This document shows, piece after piece, positions 30,555-40,112 of a stretch of DNA of 64,000 nucleotides; position 1 is the stretch's first letter, and each line of letters opens with the position of its first letter. The notes under the pieces are model-generated. The model ran no database searches. It worked only from the letters and a program-made list of their open reading frames with translations, and was not told where the DNA came from. Origin of the DNA: Pseudomonas sp. L5B5. Its GTDB lineage: Bacteria; Pseudomonadota; Gammaproteobacteria; Pseudomonadales; Pseudomonadaceae. The DNA lies in contig NZ_CP084742.1 of the NCBI RefSeq assembly GCF_020520285.1, positions 558,001 to 622,000 on the forward strand. The letters are read 5' to 3'. The translations under genes were made by a program, and so were the position numbers.

Positions 30555-31000
30555 CGGGCCGGATAGTCCGCGACCAGCACGTCACGGCCATCGCGGGTCA
30601 GGCCGATGACCTGGTAGGCGTCGGCGCCCATGCCGTCCATCTCCATGCCCGGCGAGCCCATGGGCATGCCCGGGGCGGCGATGCCCAGCAGGTCATCGCG
30701 CTTGCTCAGGGCCAGGACCTGATCCGCCGGCACGTGGCCTTCGACGAACTTGCCGTCGATCACTGCGGTGTGGCAGGACGCCAGGCGCGGCGCGACGCCC
30801 AGGCGTTGCTTGACGGCGCTCATGTCGCTCTCGACATGGTCCTTGACCTTGAAGCCGTTGGCTTGCAGATGCTCGATCCACTTTTTGCAGCAACCGCAGT
30901 TGGCGTCCCGGTGAACGTCGATCTCGATAGGCGCTGCCGCCTGGGCCAGCGTGGTGAAAAACAGCGCGGACAGGGCCGCCAGACGCAGGAAATGTTTCAT
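30551..31000 (-). CDS. DUF411 periplasmic metal-binding protein
   Basis: 149 residues. A cleavable signal peptide is seen (MKHFLRLAALSALFFTTLAQAAAP). The mature part has the DUF411 thioredoxin-like start with a metal-type cysteine cluster, DANCGCCKKWIEHL, then SCHTAVIDGKFVEGHVPAD and a Met-rich loop PGMPMGSPGMEMDGMG. DUF411 proteins lie in many copper and silver resistance loci and are thought to bind or deliver Cu. The start at 31000 gives the signal peptide; an upstream in-frame Met is ignored. It lies 114 bases downstream of copD in the same direction and overlaps the yqaA-like gene. Confidence 0.92.
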   Translation of the reverse strand: MKHFLRLAALSALFFTTLAQAAAPIEIDVHRDANCGCCKKWIEHLQANGFKVKDHVESDMSAVKQRLGVAPRLASCHTAVIDGKFVEGHVPADQVLALSKRDDLLGIAAPGMPMGSPGMEMDGMGADAYQVIGLTRDGRDVLVADYPAR

Positions 31001-31114
31001 GCAGTGTCTCGTGTTGAACAAAAGGGAGCGCCCGGGCTGGCCCGGGCGGATCGCGGTGCATTTTGCGATGTTTGCACGGCCAGGGGCGAGACTTGTGTAT
31101 CAAGGTTATACCGC

Positions 31115-32038
31115 TCAGTTGCCTTCCGGATTCAGGGTGCCCAGCCAGGCCACCAAGGCGAAGATGGCCAGGGCTATCGATGCTTCCATGCGCAGGCTGC
31201 GACGCAGGGCCACGAGGACCGGAGCAGGGTCGCCCGTCTGGATCGAGCGCTCCAGCAGGGGTGTCAGGTGAAAACGATTGAGTGCGGCGAAACCCAGCAT
31301 TGCGGCCAATAGCAGCAACTTGAGCAGCAACAGGCGGCCATAGAGGCTCTCCGTCAGTGTCGCGACTACCGGGCCGCTGGTCATCAGGTGGTTGGCCACG
31401 CCGCTCAGTAGCAGGGCCAGTACGATCAAGCCTCCGGTTCGTTCAAAGCCCTTCAAGGCGCTGGCCAGCAGATGCGGCTGGTCCTCCGTGGTCAGGCAGC
31501 CGCCCCTGAGCAGCAGGACAAAGGCCAGCAGGGCGCCGAACCAGGCGCTTGCCGCCCACAGGTGGAGGATGTCGCTGGCCAGGTGCAGATAGTGGCGCGG
31601 GCCTTCGCTCATGGCGCCGTGTCCGTTCCACGCCAGGGTCGCCAGGGCCGTGGCGGAGCAACCGGCCAGCAGCCACAGGCCGCCGTGCACGGCCCGGGTG
31701 GTCAGGGCCAGGGCCAGGAGGACGCCGAGCAGCATCGCCATGCGCAGGATCCAGCTCTGGCCGACGGCGGTCTGGGTCCACAGCATGTGCAGGGTTGCCG
31801 CTCGCAGTTGGCCGAGCTGGTTCTCGCCGTCGAGTTCCAGCGCCAGGCGTGCCAGGGCGACCAGCGACAGCAGCACGCCTAGCAGCACGCAGGGCATCAG
31901 CAGCCGGTTCAATTGACGCAGGTTCCAGTGGGCACGCAGTTGCCCAGGCGCCTGGAGCAGGAACAGCGGCAGTCCTGCCAGCAGCATCAAGTCGATGTAC
32001 AGGGCAAGGCGCAAACCAACGGTAAAGGCGTGGTCCAT
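31115..32038 (-). CDS. copD: CopD: copper resistance inner-membrane protein
   Basis: 307 residues with about eight membrane spans. CopD works with CopC to move copper across the inner membrane. Seen: N-terminal RLALYIDLMLLAGLP, a span with HMLWTQTAVGQSWILRM, the His-bearing WNGHGAMSEGPRHYLHLASDILHLWAASAWFGALL block typical of the CopD domain, and GVANHLMTSGPV. The start lies three bases after the copC stop, so the two are surely cotranscribed. The first Met at 32038 follows the pattern of the family. Confidence 0.94.
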   Translation of the reverse strand: MDHAFTVGLRLALYIDLMLLAGLPLFLLQAPGQLRAHWNLRQLNRLLMPCVLLGVLLSLVALARLALELDGENQLGQLRAATLHMLWTQTAVGQSWILRMAMLLGVLLALALTTRAVHGGLWLLAGCSATALATLAWNGHGAMSEGPRHYLHLASDILHLWAASAWFGALLAFVLLLRGGCLTTEDQPHLLASALKGFERTGGLIVLALLLSGVANHLMTSGPVVATLTESLYGRLLLLKLLLLAAMLGFAALNRFHLTPLLERSIQTGDPAPVLVALRRSLRMEASIALAIFALVAWLGTLNPEGN

Positions 32039-32041
32039 GGC

Positions 32042-32425
32042 TTATTCGACGGTGAAGGTGAGGGCGCCGGTGATCGGGTGCGTATCGGCGGACACCGCAC
32101 GCCACTGCACCTTGTAGCTACCGGCAGACAGGCGGCTGGATGGGGTGACGAGCAGGGTCCTGGGGTCGTTGCCGGCGCTGATCCTGGCCTTGATCGGCAT
32201 CTCGGGGTGGACCATGCCCGGCATGGCGGTCATCAGTAGCTTGGCGGCAGAAAACTGCGGTGTCAGGGTTTCCGAAAAGATCAGTTCGATGCGTTCCGGC
32301 GCCGGTCCCCGTGCGCCTTCGGCTGGCAGCGAAGACAGCAGTTTCGGATGCGCCTGGGCGAGGGTGGCAAACAGCAGGGCACTGCCCAGGACAAGGCTGC
32401 GGGCAAGGGTATTCAGGGGTGACAT
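32042..32425 (-). CDS. copC: CopC: periplasmic copper-binding protein
   Basis: 127 residues. A signal peptide ends at LAQA, leaving a mature protein that begins with the Cu(II) ligand His (HPKLLSSLPAEGA). The single cupredoxin-like domain has a short Met/His stretch (MTAMPGMVHPEM) and the second His in SADTHPITGALTFTVE. CopC binds copper in the periplasm and passes it to CopD. The start at 32425 has GGGAG about 8 bases upstream. It lies 59 bases downstream of copB. Confidence 0.94.
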   Translation of the reverse strand: MSPLNTLARSLVLGSALLFATLAQAHPKLLSSLPAEGARGPAPERIELIFSETLTPQFSAAKLLMTAMPGMVHPEMPIKARISAGNDPRTLLVTPSSRLSAGSYKVQWRAVSADTHPITGALTFTVE

Positions 32426-32484
32426 GCAAGGCTCCCGACGGCGTGGCCGCCCATGATTGAGGTGAGGGTGGGTGTTGTTCGATT

Positions 32485-33381
32485 TCAGAACCACAGGCGC
32501 ACGCCCAGCACCAGGCGCGTTTCGCTGCGCTCGCCACCTTCGTCGCGGCTGTAGTCGGCACTTTTGCCGTAGCTGCGGTTCCAGGTCACGCCGATGTAGG
32601 GGGCGAACTGACGATGCAGTTCGTAGCGCAGGCGCAGGCCGACTTCACTGTCCGCCAGGCCTGAGCCGAGGCCCCGGCGAGGATCGTTGCGACTGTACAG
32701 ATTGACCTCTGCGGTGGGCTGCAGGATCAGCCGGTTGGTCAGCAGGATGTCGTAGTCGCCCTTGAGGCGCAGGGCTGCCTGGCCACCTTCACCCAGGTAG
32801 GCGGTGGCCTGGCTTTCGAAGTTGTACAAGGCCATGCCTTGCAGGCCGACGGCAGCCCAGGTCTGTGGCGAGCCAGGCTTGAAATCCTGGCGTACCCCGC
32901 CGACCAGGTCCCACCAGGGACCGATGGCGTGGCCCCACAGCGCTTCGAGTTCGGCCTTCTCGGTGATGCCGTTGCTGCGCTCGCCTTCGCTGCGCAGCCA
33001 GAGGCGATCGATGTCGCCGCCGACCCAGCCGTTCATCTCCCACGCCAGGGCGCTACCGCGCTCGGCATCCTGATACTCCAGTTGATTGAGCAGCCAGAAC
33101 GAGTTGATGGCCTTGTCGTGCACGCCATGACCGCCGACGTCGGGAAAAGCGGCCCGACGGTCGGCATCGCTCGGAAGCGGGATCGGAGTGCGGCTGGTGG
33201 CAGGCGCCGAGGCGCTGTCCATCGTCTGCATGCCATCATCCATGGTGCTCATCTGGCTGTGGTCCATGGCTGGCATTGGCTGCGGGGCGCTGGCCGGGAC
33301 GGCGGCCCCGGCGGCCTGAAGCGTGACCAGGCCTAGACCGAACAGGGACACGGACAGCAATCGGCAAGAGAAAAATGTCAT
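32485..33381 (-). CDS. copB: CopB: outer-membrane copper resistance protein
   Basis: 298 residues, with a signal peptide ([21 protein letters not shown]). A short Met/His/Asp-rich segment follows ([16 protein letters not shown]), the copper-binding part. The rest is a beta-barrel with alternating strands ([33 protein letters not shown]) ending in the outer-membrane aromatic residue (LGVRLWF). The Met-rich part is shorter than in the P. syringae plasmid protein. The start overlaps the copA stop by four bases, implying coupling. Confidence 0.94.
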   Translation of the reverse strand: MTFFSCRLLSVSLFGLGLVTLQAAGAAVPASAPQPMPAMDHSQMSTMDDGMQTMDSASAPATSRTPIPLPSDADRRAAFPDVGGHGVHDKAINSFWLLNQLEYQDAERGSALAWEMNGWVGGDIDRLWLRSEGERSNGITEKAELEALWGHAIGPWWDLVGGVRQDFKPGSPQTWAAVGLQGMALYNFESQATAYLGEGGQAALRLKGDYDILLTNRLILQPTAEVNLYSRNDPRRGLGSGLADSEVGLRLRYELHRQFAPYIGVTWNRSYGKSADYSRDEGGERSETRLVLGVRLWF

Positions 33382-35159
33382 GTCGCAGCCCCCTGTTCCT
33401 CGATTCGCACTTCCCGGAACATGCCCATCTCCATGTGATACAGCAGGTGGCAGTGATAGGCCCAGCGGCCCAGGGCGTCTGCGGTGACCCGATAGCTGCG
33501 CCGGGTGCCCGGTGGCATGTCGATGGTGTGCTTGCGTACCAGGAACCGACCCTGTTCGTCTTCCAGGTCGCTCCACACGCCATGCAGGTGGATGGGGTGG
33601 GTCATCATCGTGTCGTTGACCAGGGTGATGCGCACGCGCTCGCCATAGTTCAGGCGCAAGGGTTGTGCGTCGCTGAACTTGATGCCGTCGAAGGACCAGG
33701 CGAATTTCTCCATGTGCCCGGTCAGGTGCAGTTCGATGGTGCGGCCGGGCTCGCGGCCGTCGGGATCTTCGAAGGTGCTGCGCAGGTCGGCGTAGGTCAG
33801 CACCCGGCGGCCGTTGCCGCGCAGGCCGATACCCGGATCGTCGAGTTTCGGTGTCGGGTTCATGGTCTGCATGTCCACCAGCGGGTTGCCGGTCTCCGAG
33901 GCCGGGTGGCGCTGCATCTGGCCCATGCCGGTCATTTGCCCATGGTCCATTCCCGGCATGCCTTGCATGGAACCGTGGTCCATCGCAGCCATCGGGTCGT
34001 GATCGCCTTGCACATCGGCCATGCCGGCCATGTTGCCGTGGTCCATGCCCATGTCGGCCATGCTGATCAATGGGCGCGGGTCCAGAGCCGGGATCGCCGC
34101 ACTCAGGCCCGGGCTCGATGCCAGGGTGCCGCGGGCGTAACCCGTGCGGTCCATGGATTGGGCGAACAGGGTATAGGCCTGTTCAGGACCCGGCTCGACC
34201 AGCACGTCGTAGGTCTCGGCTACTGCGATGCGCAACTCGTCGACGCTGACCGGCTGCACGTATTGGCCGTCGGCGGCGACCACGGTCATCTTCAAGCCTG
34301 GGATGCGCACGTCGAAGTAGGTCATGGCCGAACCGTTGATCAGCCGCAGGCGCAGCCGTTCTCCTGGCTTGAACAGTCCGGTCCAGTTGCTGCCCGGGGT
34401 CTGGCCGTTGAGCAGGTAGCGGTAAGTGGCCGCACTGACGTCGGCCAGGTCCGTGGGGCTCATCTTCATTTCGGCCCACATCTTGCGGTCCGCCAGGGTG
34501 GCGGCCCAGCCATCGCGGCTGACGTCCTCGATGAAGTCGCCCACGGTGCGCTTGTGGTAGTTGAAGTAGCCGGACTGCTTTTTCAGGATGTGCATCAGGT
34601 GTTGCGGTGCCAGGTCGCTCCAGTCGCTGAGCAGCAGTACATGCTCGCGGTCGTACTGGAACGGTTCGGGGTCGCGGGCGTCGATCACCAAGGGGCCGTA
34701 GACTCCGGCCTGTTCCTGCAGTCCGGAGTGGCTATGGTACCAGTAGGTGCCGTTCTGCCGGACCTGGAAGCGGTACTCGTAGAGCCCTCCGGGCGCGATG
34801 CCGTGGAAGCTCAGGCCGGGAACCCCGTCCATGTTGGCCGGCAGGAGGATCCCGTGCCAATGGATCGAGGTGTCTTGTGCAAGTCGGTTGCGCACGCGGA
34901 TGGTGACGGTGTCGCCTTCGCGCCAACGCAGCAGCGGGCCCGGCAGGCTGCCGTTGATGGTCATGGCGGTGCATGGCTGGCCGCTGAAGTTGACGGGTGA
35001 CTCACCGATGAACAGATCGAACTGCTGGCCGCTCAGTTCCAGGGGGTGGCCGCTGGTACCCAGCGCCCAGGCCGGTGAGCGCCAGAGATCACTGCCGGCC
35101 AGCACACTGGCGGCGGCCAGGCCTTTGATGAAGCTGCGTCGAGAGGGATTGCCATGCAT
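33378..35159 (-). CDS. copA: CopA: periplasmic multicopper oxidase for copper resistance
   Basis: 593 residues. A twin-arginine signal ([11 protein letters not shown]) sends the folded enzyme to the periplasm. Type 1/2/3 copper sites are intact: HWHGI, WYHSHSG, HPIHLHG and the C-terminal [13 protein letters not shown]. The middle has a Met-rich insert with [14 protein letters not shown] and [24 protein letters not shown] repeats (~370-420) typical of CopA, thought to sequester or oxidise Cu(I). First gene of copABCD. A CopR-type box is seen 82 bases upstream of the start. The copRS genes are not in this window. Confidence 0.96.
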   Translation of the reverse strand: MHGNPSRRSFIKGLAAASVLAGSDLWRSPAWALGTSGHPLELSGQQFDLFIGESPVNFSGQPCTAMTINGSLPGPLLRWREGDTVTIRVRNRLAQDTSIHWHGILLPANMDGVPGLSFHGIAPGGLYEYRFQVRQNGTYWYHSHSGLQEQAGVYGPLVIDARDPEPFQYDREHVLLLSDWSDLAPQHLMHILKKQSGYFNYHKRTVGDFIEDVSRDGWAATLADRKMWAEMKMSPTDLADVSAATYRYLLNGQTPGSNWTGLFKPGERLRLRLINGSAMTYFDVRIPGLKMTVVAADGQYVQPVSVDELRIAVAETYDVLVEPGPEQAYTLFAQSMDRTGYARGTLASSPGLSAAIPALDPRPLISMADMGMDHGNMAGMADVQGDHDPMAAMDHGSMQGMPGMDHGQMTGMGQMQRHPASETGNPLVDMQTMNPTPKLDDPGIGLRGNGRRVLTYADLRSTFEDPDGREPGRTIELHLTGHMEKFAWSFDGIKFSDAQPLRLNYGERVRITLVNDTMMTHPIHLHGVWSDLEDEQGRFLVRKHTIDMPPGTRRSYRVTADALGRWAYHCHLLYHMEMGMFREVRIEEQGAAT

Positions 35160-35240
35160 GCCGATAAGGTCCTGTCTGCCCTGGGTTTCAGGTTGAGGCA
35201 GAGACTAATCGGCCATGGCTGTCAGCCAGCTGAGGTACAG

Positions 35241-35256
35241 ATTACTGATTTGTCAG
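35241..35256 (-). promoter_or_regulatory. Candidate CopR box upstream of copA
   Basis: Read on the minus strand the site is CTGACA-AATCA-GTAAT, a full match to the pseudomonad CopR consensus CTGACA-N5-GTAAT as I recall it. It ends about 82 bases before the copA ATG, in the only gap in front of the operon. Confidence 0.65.
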
Positions 35257-35279
35257 CGTGGTTCAGGGGCGCGGCGCCG

Positions 35280-35735
35280 TCAGCCGGGCGGCGCTTCCAG
35301 TATGTGCTTGAGGTTGTCCAGGGCCTGGCCGGATGAGCGCTCCATGCGTGAGCGCAGGCCGCCGAGATTGAGGTCGGTGGAGTAGTGCAGGATGTGCTTG
35401 AGCAGAGTGCCATTACCCTGCTTGCGCAACTGGTAGTCGATGCTGCCATCCAGGGGCGCGGAGCTGAATACTATCTTGAACTCCCTGGGCAGCACCGCGC
35501 TCAGGACCCGGCAGCTCAAGTGCACTTGCACCCCCAGCAGGTTGATGGTTTCGCTGAATCGATGGCCGGCTGGCAGCGAGCCGCCCCGGCCGGTGTCGGC
35601 ATGCAGGGAGCCGGGATGCCATTCGTACCAGCGATCGGGTTGGGAAAGGTAGTAGTAGACCGTATCGATGCCCGCCGCGATGTATCGCTGCTGGCTGATG
35701 TATTCGCCCATCAGGTGGGGCTGGCGCTGGCCCAT
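35280..35735 (-). CDS. SRPBCC (START-like) family protein
   Basis: 151 residues from MGQRQPHLMG. The helix-grip fold is suggested by alternating strands: YISQQRYIAAGIDTVYYYLSQ, AGHRFSETINLLGVQVHLSC, EFKIVFSS, GNGTLLKHILHYSTDL, and a long C-terminal helix (RMERSSGQALDNLKHIL). Such proteins bind hydrophobic ligands. There is no signal peptide. The start at 35735 has GGAGG about 11 bases upstream. It lies 120 bases before copA on the same strand, but the CopR box lies between them. Function is unknown. Confidence 0.8.
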   Translation of the reverse strand: MGQRQPHLMGEYISQQRYIAAGIDTVYYYLSQPDRWYEWHPGSLHADTGRGGSLPAGHRFSETINLLGVQVHLSCRVLSAVLPREFKIVFSSAPLDGSIDYQLRKQGNGTLLKHILHYSTDLNLGGLRSRMERSSGQALDNLKHILEAPPG

Positions 35736-35773
35736 GATGGTTGCACCTCCTTGTGACCGGAGCTGCAAATATA

Positions 35774-35805
35774 GTCGCACTCGCGCCCGGGGGCGGGAGT
35801 GCGAC
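35774..35805 (-). terminator. Terminator of the chemoreceptor gene
   Basis: Perfect 9-base arms GTCGCACTC / GAGTGCGAC with further inner pairing start 8 bases after the chemoreceptor stop. On the minus strand the hairpin is followed by TATATTT. Confidence 0.6.
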
Positions 35806-35812
35806 CGACCGT

Positions 35813-37807
35813 TCAGCGGACTTTGAAGCGGCCCATCAGGGCACTGACCCTCTGGTTGGCCTGCATCAGGCTTCGGGCGTTGCTTTCACTGGCCTGGCCA
35901 CCGGACACCAGCTCCTCGACCATATGTCGGATGCTGACCATGCTGCGGTTGATCTCCTCGGTGACCGCGCTCTGCTGTTCGGCGGCGGTGGCGATCTGGG
36001 TACTGAGGCTGTTGATCTGGCTGACCGAACCGGCCATTTCGTCCAGGCCCGAATTGACCCGGGCCGTGGCATCCGCCGCCGACTGGCAACTGGCCTGGGT
36101 GTTCTCCATGGCCGTGACCGAGGAGCTCACGCCCTGGGTCAAGCGACTGAGCATTTCGTTGATTTGCGAGGTGCTGGCCTGGGTGCGGGCGGCCAGGGCA
36201 CGGACTTCGTCGGCTACCACGGCAAAGCCGCGGCCCTGTTCGCCTGCCCGGGCTGCCTCGATGGCTGCGTTGAGGGCCAGCAGGTTGGTTTGCCCGGCTA
36301 TGGCGCCGATCACCCCGAGAACCTCGGTAATGCGCTGGGCATCCTCCTGCATGGCCTCGACCTTGCGGGTGGCGCTGGCCACTTCATCGATCAGCGCGAT
36401 CACGCTGCCGGACGCTTCGCCCACCACCACGCGCGAGTGCTCGGCATGTTCGTTGGCGCGCTGGGTAAAGGCCGCGGTTTCGGCGGCGTTGGCCGCCACG
36501 CTGTCGGCGGTGGAGCTCATCTGGGTGATGGCGGTGACGGTCTGGTCGGTCTCCGAGGCGTGTCGGGCCAGGATCTGTCCGGTCTGCTCGGAGGTACGCT
36601 GCAACTGCTGCAGGCTGCCGGCCATGGCCTCGTTGGCCTCGGTCACCTCGCCGATCATGTTCTGCAGGTAGATGATGAAGCGGTTCACCGAATGGCCGAT
36701 GGCTCCCAGTTCGTCCTCGGCCCGGATGGTGATGCGCCGGGTCAGGTCGGCATCGCCGGTAGCCAAGGCATCGATATTGGCCTTGAGGGTCTTCATCCGT
36801 TGCACCAACTGGCCAATGGCATAGACCTGCAGCAGCACCAGCAGGATCACCATGGGCAGTTGCAGCAGGCTCAGGGTGCTCAGCACATCATCGCGCTGGG
36901 CGGTGATCAGGCGGGTGGGCAGGGCGCTGGCGAGGAACCAGGGCGTGCCGTCGATGGGCTGCATGAAAAAGGTGCTGGGCTCCCCGGCGTTGTCGAACTC
37001 CAGGCGCTGCAAGCCATTGTTGCGATGCTCGAGGGCCTTGCTCACCTGGGCGGCAAAGGGCGAGCTGGTGGCCAGCTCGGTGATGTTCTTGAGAACGATG
37101 GGGCCGTTGATTCGCGAGCTGTTGCTGATGATCTTGCCGTCCGCCTCGACGATCAGCATCTGGGCGCCGAGGGATTTTTCCCGGGCCGCCACCAGGTCGT
37201 TGAAGAAGCCCAGGGTCACGTCGATGGTGGCCACGCCATAGGGCACGCCGTCACGGTTGATGGCCATGGCGCAGTTGGTGCGTGGCTCGGCGCTGGCGTC
37301 ATCCTTGTAGGCTGCGGCCCACGCGCACTGGCCCTGGGCCGTTTGCATGCCGCCCTTGTACCAGGCCTGGTCGTAGTAGTTGGGTGCGGCGTCGCTGTTC
37401 CAGAAGGTGTTGACCTTGAGCTTGCCCGAGGCATCTCGGTGCCAGAAGGTGCTGTGCTTGGCGCGCCCCGGGGTGCGCTGGCCAGGCAGGGGCCAGATGC
37501 CGCCGCCGAAGACCTTCTGCTCACCGTACTGGTCTACCAGCCCTGGCAGAACCCGGTCGATGCTGTCGCTGTCGAGCAGTGCAACGGTCTGGGTGATGCT
37601 GCGCTGCTGGGCCTGGACCTTGTTCAACTCGCCCTGGATGCGCTGCGCCACTTCGGCGATGCGGTCCAGGGCCACCTGTTCCTCGGTCTGGCGCAGCTTG
37701 GGCGCCACCAGTTGGCCGATACCCACCACGGTGAGTACCAGCATCAGGACAATGAACAGGGCCAGAAAAAGCGTGTAGCGAGCTTGAATCGTGCGCAAAG
37801 CGGGCAT
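35813..37807 (-). CDS. Methyl-accepting chemotaxis protein with dCACHE-type sensor
   Basis: 664 residues. A first membrane span (~10-32), a large periplasmic sensor of ~280 residues, a second span (~318-338), a HAMP domain ([21 protein letters not shown]) and the cytoplasmic signalling hairpin are seen in order. The hairpin tip [20 protein letters not shown] is canonical. The sensor shows double-CACHE features (the YYDQAWYKG strand-loop, [16 protein letters not shown]), which in pseudomonads bind amino acids, amines or organic acids; the ligand cannot be read from sequence. There is no C-terminal CheR pentapeptide. AAGGAC precedes the ATG. It stands alone. Confidence 0.94.
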   Translation of the reverse strand: MPALRTIQARYTLFLALFIVLMLVLTVVGIGQLVAPKLRQTEEQVALDRIAEVAQRIQGELNKVQAQQRSITQTVALLDSDSIDRVLPGLVDQYGEQKVFGGGIWPLPGQRTPGRAKHSTFWHRDASGKLKVNTFWNSDAAPNYYDQAWYKGGMQTAQGQCAWAAAYKDDASAEPRTNCAMAINRDGVPYGVATIDVTLGFFNDLVAAREKSLGAQMLIVEADGKIISNSSRINGPIVLKNITELATSSPFAAQVSKALEHRNNGLQRLEFDNAGEPSTFFMQPIDGTPWFLASALPTRLITAQRDDVLSTLSLLQLPMVILLVLLQVYAIGQLVQRMKTLKANIDALATGDADLTRRITIRAEDELGAIGHSVNRFIIYLQNMIGEVTEANEAMAGSLQQLQRTSEQTGQILARHASETDQTVTAITQMSSTADSVAANAAETAAFTQRANEHAEHSRVVVGEASGSVIALIDEVASATRKVEAMQEDAQRITEVLGVIGAIAGQTNLLALNAAIEAARAGEQGRGFAVVADEVRALAARTQASTSQINEMLSRLTQGVSSSVTAMENTQASCQSAADATARVNSGLDEMAGSVSQINSLSTQIATAAEQQSAVTEEINRSMVSIRHMVEELVSGGQASESNARSLMQANQRVSALMGRFKVR

Positions 37808-38251
37808 GGGACCTGTCCTTACCGAGCGTTTCTTATTATCTGGGGAGGCTGCACCTTATGAGGGGCATTCATAGGATGTCGGCGCGAATTCCTCGCTCTT
37901 TAGGACGTTCGTACAGAAAAAAACGATCTTGTGTGCAAGGAGTCTGCCGGAATGCCCCAGAGGCCCTGGAAATTTGCCGCACGGGCTGCGCAAAAACAGC
38001 AAAACAGATCCTCAAAACTGCCAAGGACAGCGATGAAGTCCTTTAAAACAAGGCCTTCAAGCGAATGTGTCGAGAATGTACGAAATTTGTAAATTCTGAA
38101 AATAAATCATTGTTGGGGGCTGCCGTGGCGTTGATACTTGCGCCCATTCAGATGATTCATCGCGGCTTGTGCCCTGTTTCAGATGTCTGTCCAGATCTTT
38201 CGCAAGGGCAGCACAGGGGGGATCGGCAAGCCGGACTACAGGAGTGTCACT
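37808..38251. other. 444-base AT-richer gap between the chemoreceptor and orphan gene
   Basis: No gene is supported here. It is clearly poorer in G+C than the surroundings (for example the AAATTTGTAAATTCTG region near 38083-38098, a near-palindrome), and should hold the divergent promoters of the chemoreceptor and of the gene at 38252. Confidence 0.5.
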
Positions 38252-38785
38252 ATGGCAATCGGATACGTTGGAAGCGCGGGCAGCAGGGCAGGCCTGTTGA
38301 GCCAGACGAGCGACGGCGCCCGCAAGGTTCCGCAGAGCGCCAAGGTTCGTCAGATCCTGACCATGGTGGGTCAGAACGCTACCGTGCTCGACGTGCGCAA
38401 GATGGACCAGTTGAAAGTGCACAAGCAGATCAAGGGGTTCGATCCGACGAATGTCACCATCAAGTCCTTGGGTGGCATGAGCACCTTCCTCAAGAACAAC
38501 GGCTTGATCTCCGATATCACTGCGCTGAACCTGCTCAATGCCGGTGACAAATTCGACCGTTTCGGCATTCCGAAGAACCCCGATGAGTCCTTCAACGCCC
38601 TGGAATACTTCGCGATGAAGATCGACGACATCCAGAGCAACAACCTCAAGGGCAACAAGTACGCCAACTACTTGATTCCCGAGTACAAGAAGGCCATCTA
38701 CGTTCTTCAAAGCCTGCAGAACTACGGCAAGGGCAACGGCACCACGGTGCCCAACAAGGATGGCGTCACCTCCGCCAAGGCCTGA
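38252..38785 (+). CDS. Uncharacterised soluble protein (orphan gene)
   Basis: 177 residues from MAIGYVGSAGSRAG, with CAGGAG about 6 bases before the ATG. There is no signal peptide or membrane segment. The N-terminal ~35 residues are Gly/Ser-rich and probably flexible. From about residue 38 it is a mixed basic, helical protein (KVRQILTMVG, HKQIKGFDPTNVTIKSLGG, ISDITALNLLNAGDKFDRFG) with an Asn/Lys/Tyr-rich end (NNLKGNKYANYLIPEYKKA). Composition is richer in Lys, Asn and Ile than neighbouring genes. No family was recognised. The flexible start could be a secretion signal of a type III or similar substrate, but that is speculation. Confidence 0.65.
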   Translation: MAIGYVGSAGSRAGLLSQTSDGARKVPQSAKVRQILTMVGQNATVLDVRKMDQLKVHKQIKGFDPTNVTIKSLGGMSTFLKNNGLISDITALNLLNAGDKFDRFGIPKNPDESFNALEYFAMKIDDIQSNNLKGNKYANYLIPEYKKAIYVLQSLQNYGKGNGTTVPNKDGVTSAKA

Positions 38786-38801
38786 CCCAGGACCTGGCCC
38801 A

Positions 38802-38832
38802 GGGCCGGGGCGCTCACCAGCAGCCCCGGCCC
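38802..38832 (+). terminator. Hairpin after the orphan gene
   Basis: Perfect 10-base arms GGGCCGGGGC / GCCCCGGCCC with an 11-base loop, 16 bases past the stop at 38785. There is no T run, so termination is likely but not assured. Confidence 0.5.
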
Positions 38833-38988
38833 AAATGCCAGTCAGTTAAGCGAGGTGATCCGCCGTAGGAGCGAGGCTTGCTCGCGAGGGTCGTTAACGG
38901 TAGCGCGTGTTTACTGGATAAACTCAGTGCTCTCAACGCCATCGCGGGCAAGCCTCGCTCCTACAACTTCCTTAACTGACTGGCATTT
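38833..38988. repeat. REPIN nested in a perfect 18-base inverted repeat
   Basis: The outer arms AAATGCCAGTCAGTTAAG (38833-38850) and its exact reverse complement (38971-38988) enclose two inverted REP sequences: GTAGGAGCGAGGCTTGCTCG at 38865 on, and its near-complement ending at 38964. The central ~50 bases are unique. Paired REP sequences in this form are the REPIN elements spread by RAYT transposases in pseudomonads. Confidence 0.8.
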
Positions 38989-39005
38989 GCCCCGGCCTTG
39001 TCGTT

Positions 39006-40001
39006 TCAACGGTCCAGCATCGCCATCACGTCTTCGCTGTAGCGGGTGCCGGCGGTGGCCTGCGGGTTGAAGATCGCCCCCAGCGACGCCAGTTCGCCAG
39101 CGCTTAGCCGGACCTCGAGCGCCGCTACATTTTCCTCCAGATAACGCCGTTGCTTGGTGCCGGGAATCGGTATCAAGTGGTCGCCCTGGGCTAGTACCCA
39201 GGCCAGGGCCAGTTGCCCGGCGCTGACGGCTTTCTCTGCCGCCAGGCGCTGGACCTGCTCGACCAGGCGCAGGTTGTGCTGGAAATTCTCCCCCTGGAAA
39301 CGCGGATTGAAACGCCGGTAGTCATCGGCGGCGAAGTCGTCCGGGCTTTGCAGGGCGCCGGTCAGAAACCCCCGGCCCAGGGGGCTGTAGGGTACGAACG
39401 CGATACCCAGGCGCTGGCAGGTGGCAAGGCAACCGTTGATTTCGGGATCGCGACTCCACAACGAGTATTCACTTTGCAGGGCGCTGATGGGGTGGACCTT
39501 GTGGGCCCGCTCCAGGGTCGCTGCCGACGCTTCGCTCAAACCCAGGTAACGCACCTTGCCGGCCTGGACCAGTTCGGCCATGGCGCCGACGGTTTCCTCG
39601 ATGGCCACGTCCGGATCGACCCGGTGCTGGTAGTAGAGGTCCAGGGTCTCCACGCCCAGGCGCCGCAGGCTGCCGTCGATGGCGGCGCGAACGTACTCCG
39701 GACGGCCGTCGACTCCGCGGGCCGAAGGGCTTGCCGGGTCGCGGACGATCCCGAACTTGCTGGCCAGGACCACCTGCTCACGTTTGCCACGAATGGCCTG
39801 GCCGATCAGTTCCTCATTGCTGTGGGGGCCGTACATGTCGGCGGTATCGAGCAGGGTGATGCCCAGTTCCAGGGCGCGGTGCAGGGTGGCGATGGATTCG
39901 CGGGAGTCGCTGCCGGTGGTGTAGAAGTCGCTCATGCCCATGCAGCCCAGGCCAATGGCGCTGACCTGCGGACCGTTGTGGCCCAGTTGTCGAGTGTGCA
40001 T
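39006..40001 (-). CDS. Aldo/keto reductase
   Basis: 331 residues, a full-length AKR (AKR13/YajO-like group). The catalytic tetrad is intact: Asp and Tyr in [10 protein letters not shown] (~residues 52-57), Lys in VLASKFG and His in YYQHRVDP. The C-terminal NADPH-binding part is seen as [19 protein letters not shown]. It reduces aldehydes or ketones with NADPH; the substrate is unknown. AGGAG 7 bases before 40001 supports the start. It is divergent from the LysR-family gene at 40113 with a 111-base shared gap, so that regulator probably controls it. Confidence 0.94.
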   Translation of the reverse strand: MHTRQLGHNGPQVSAIGLGCMGMSDFYTTGSDSRESIATLHRALELGITLLDTADMYGPHSNEELIGQAIRGKREQVVLASKFGIVRDPASPSARGVDGRPEYVRAAIDGSLRRLGVETLDLYYQHRVDPDVAIEETVGAMAELVQAGKVRYLGLSEASAATLERAHKVHPISALQSEYSLWSRDPEINGCLATCQRLGIAFVPYSPLGRGFLTGALQSPDDFAADDYRRFNPRFQGENFQHNLRLVEQVQRLAAEKAVSAGQLALAWVLAQGDHLIPIPGTKQRRYLEENVAALEVRLSAGELASLGAIFNPQATAGTRYSEDVMAMLDR

Positions 40002-40112
40002 CTGATTGCTCCTGTAGGGGGAGGCCATTGTGATACTCGACAAAACGCCGATAAACCGGCTAAAAGCGCTATCACTATTTTGATTTTCCAAACAATCTTG
40101 AGCGCCTTTCCC

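Noticed and set aside
39213..40112. Long + strand frame running into the LysR gene from inside the aldo/keto reductase gene
   Set aside because: Only the part from 40113 has the LysR helix-turn-helix; the earlier part is antisense to a complete reductase.
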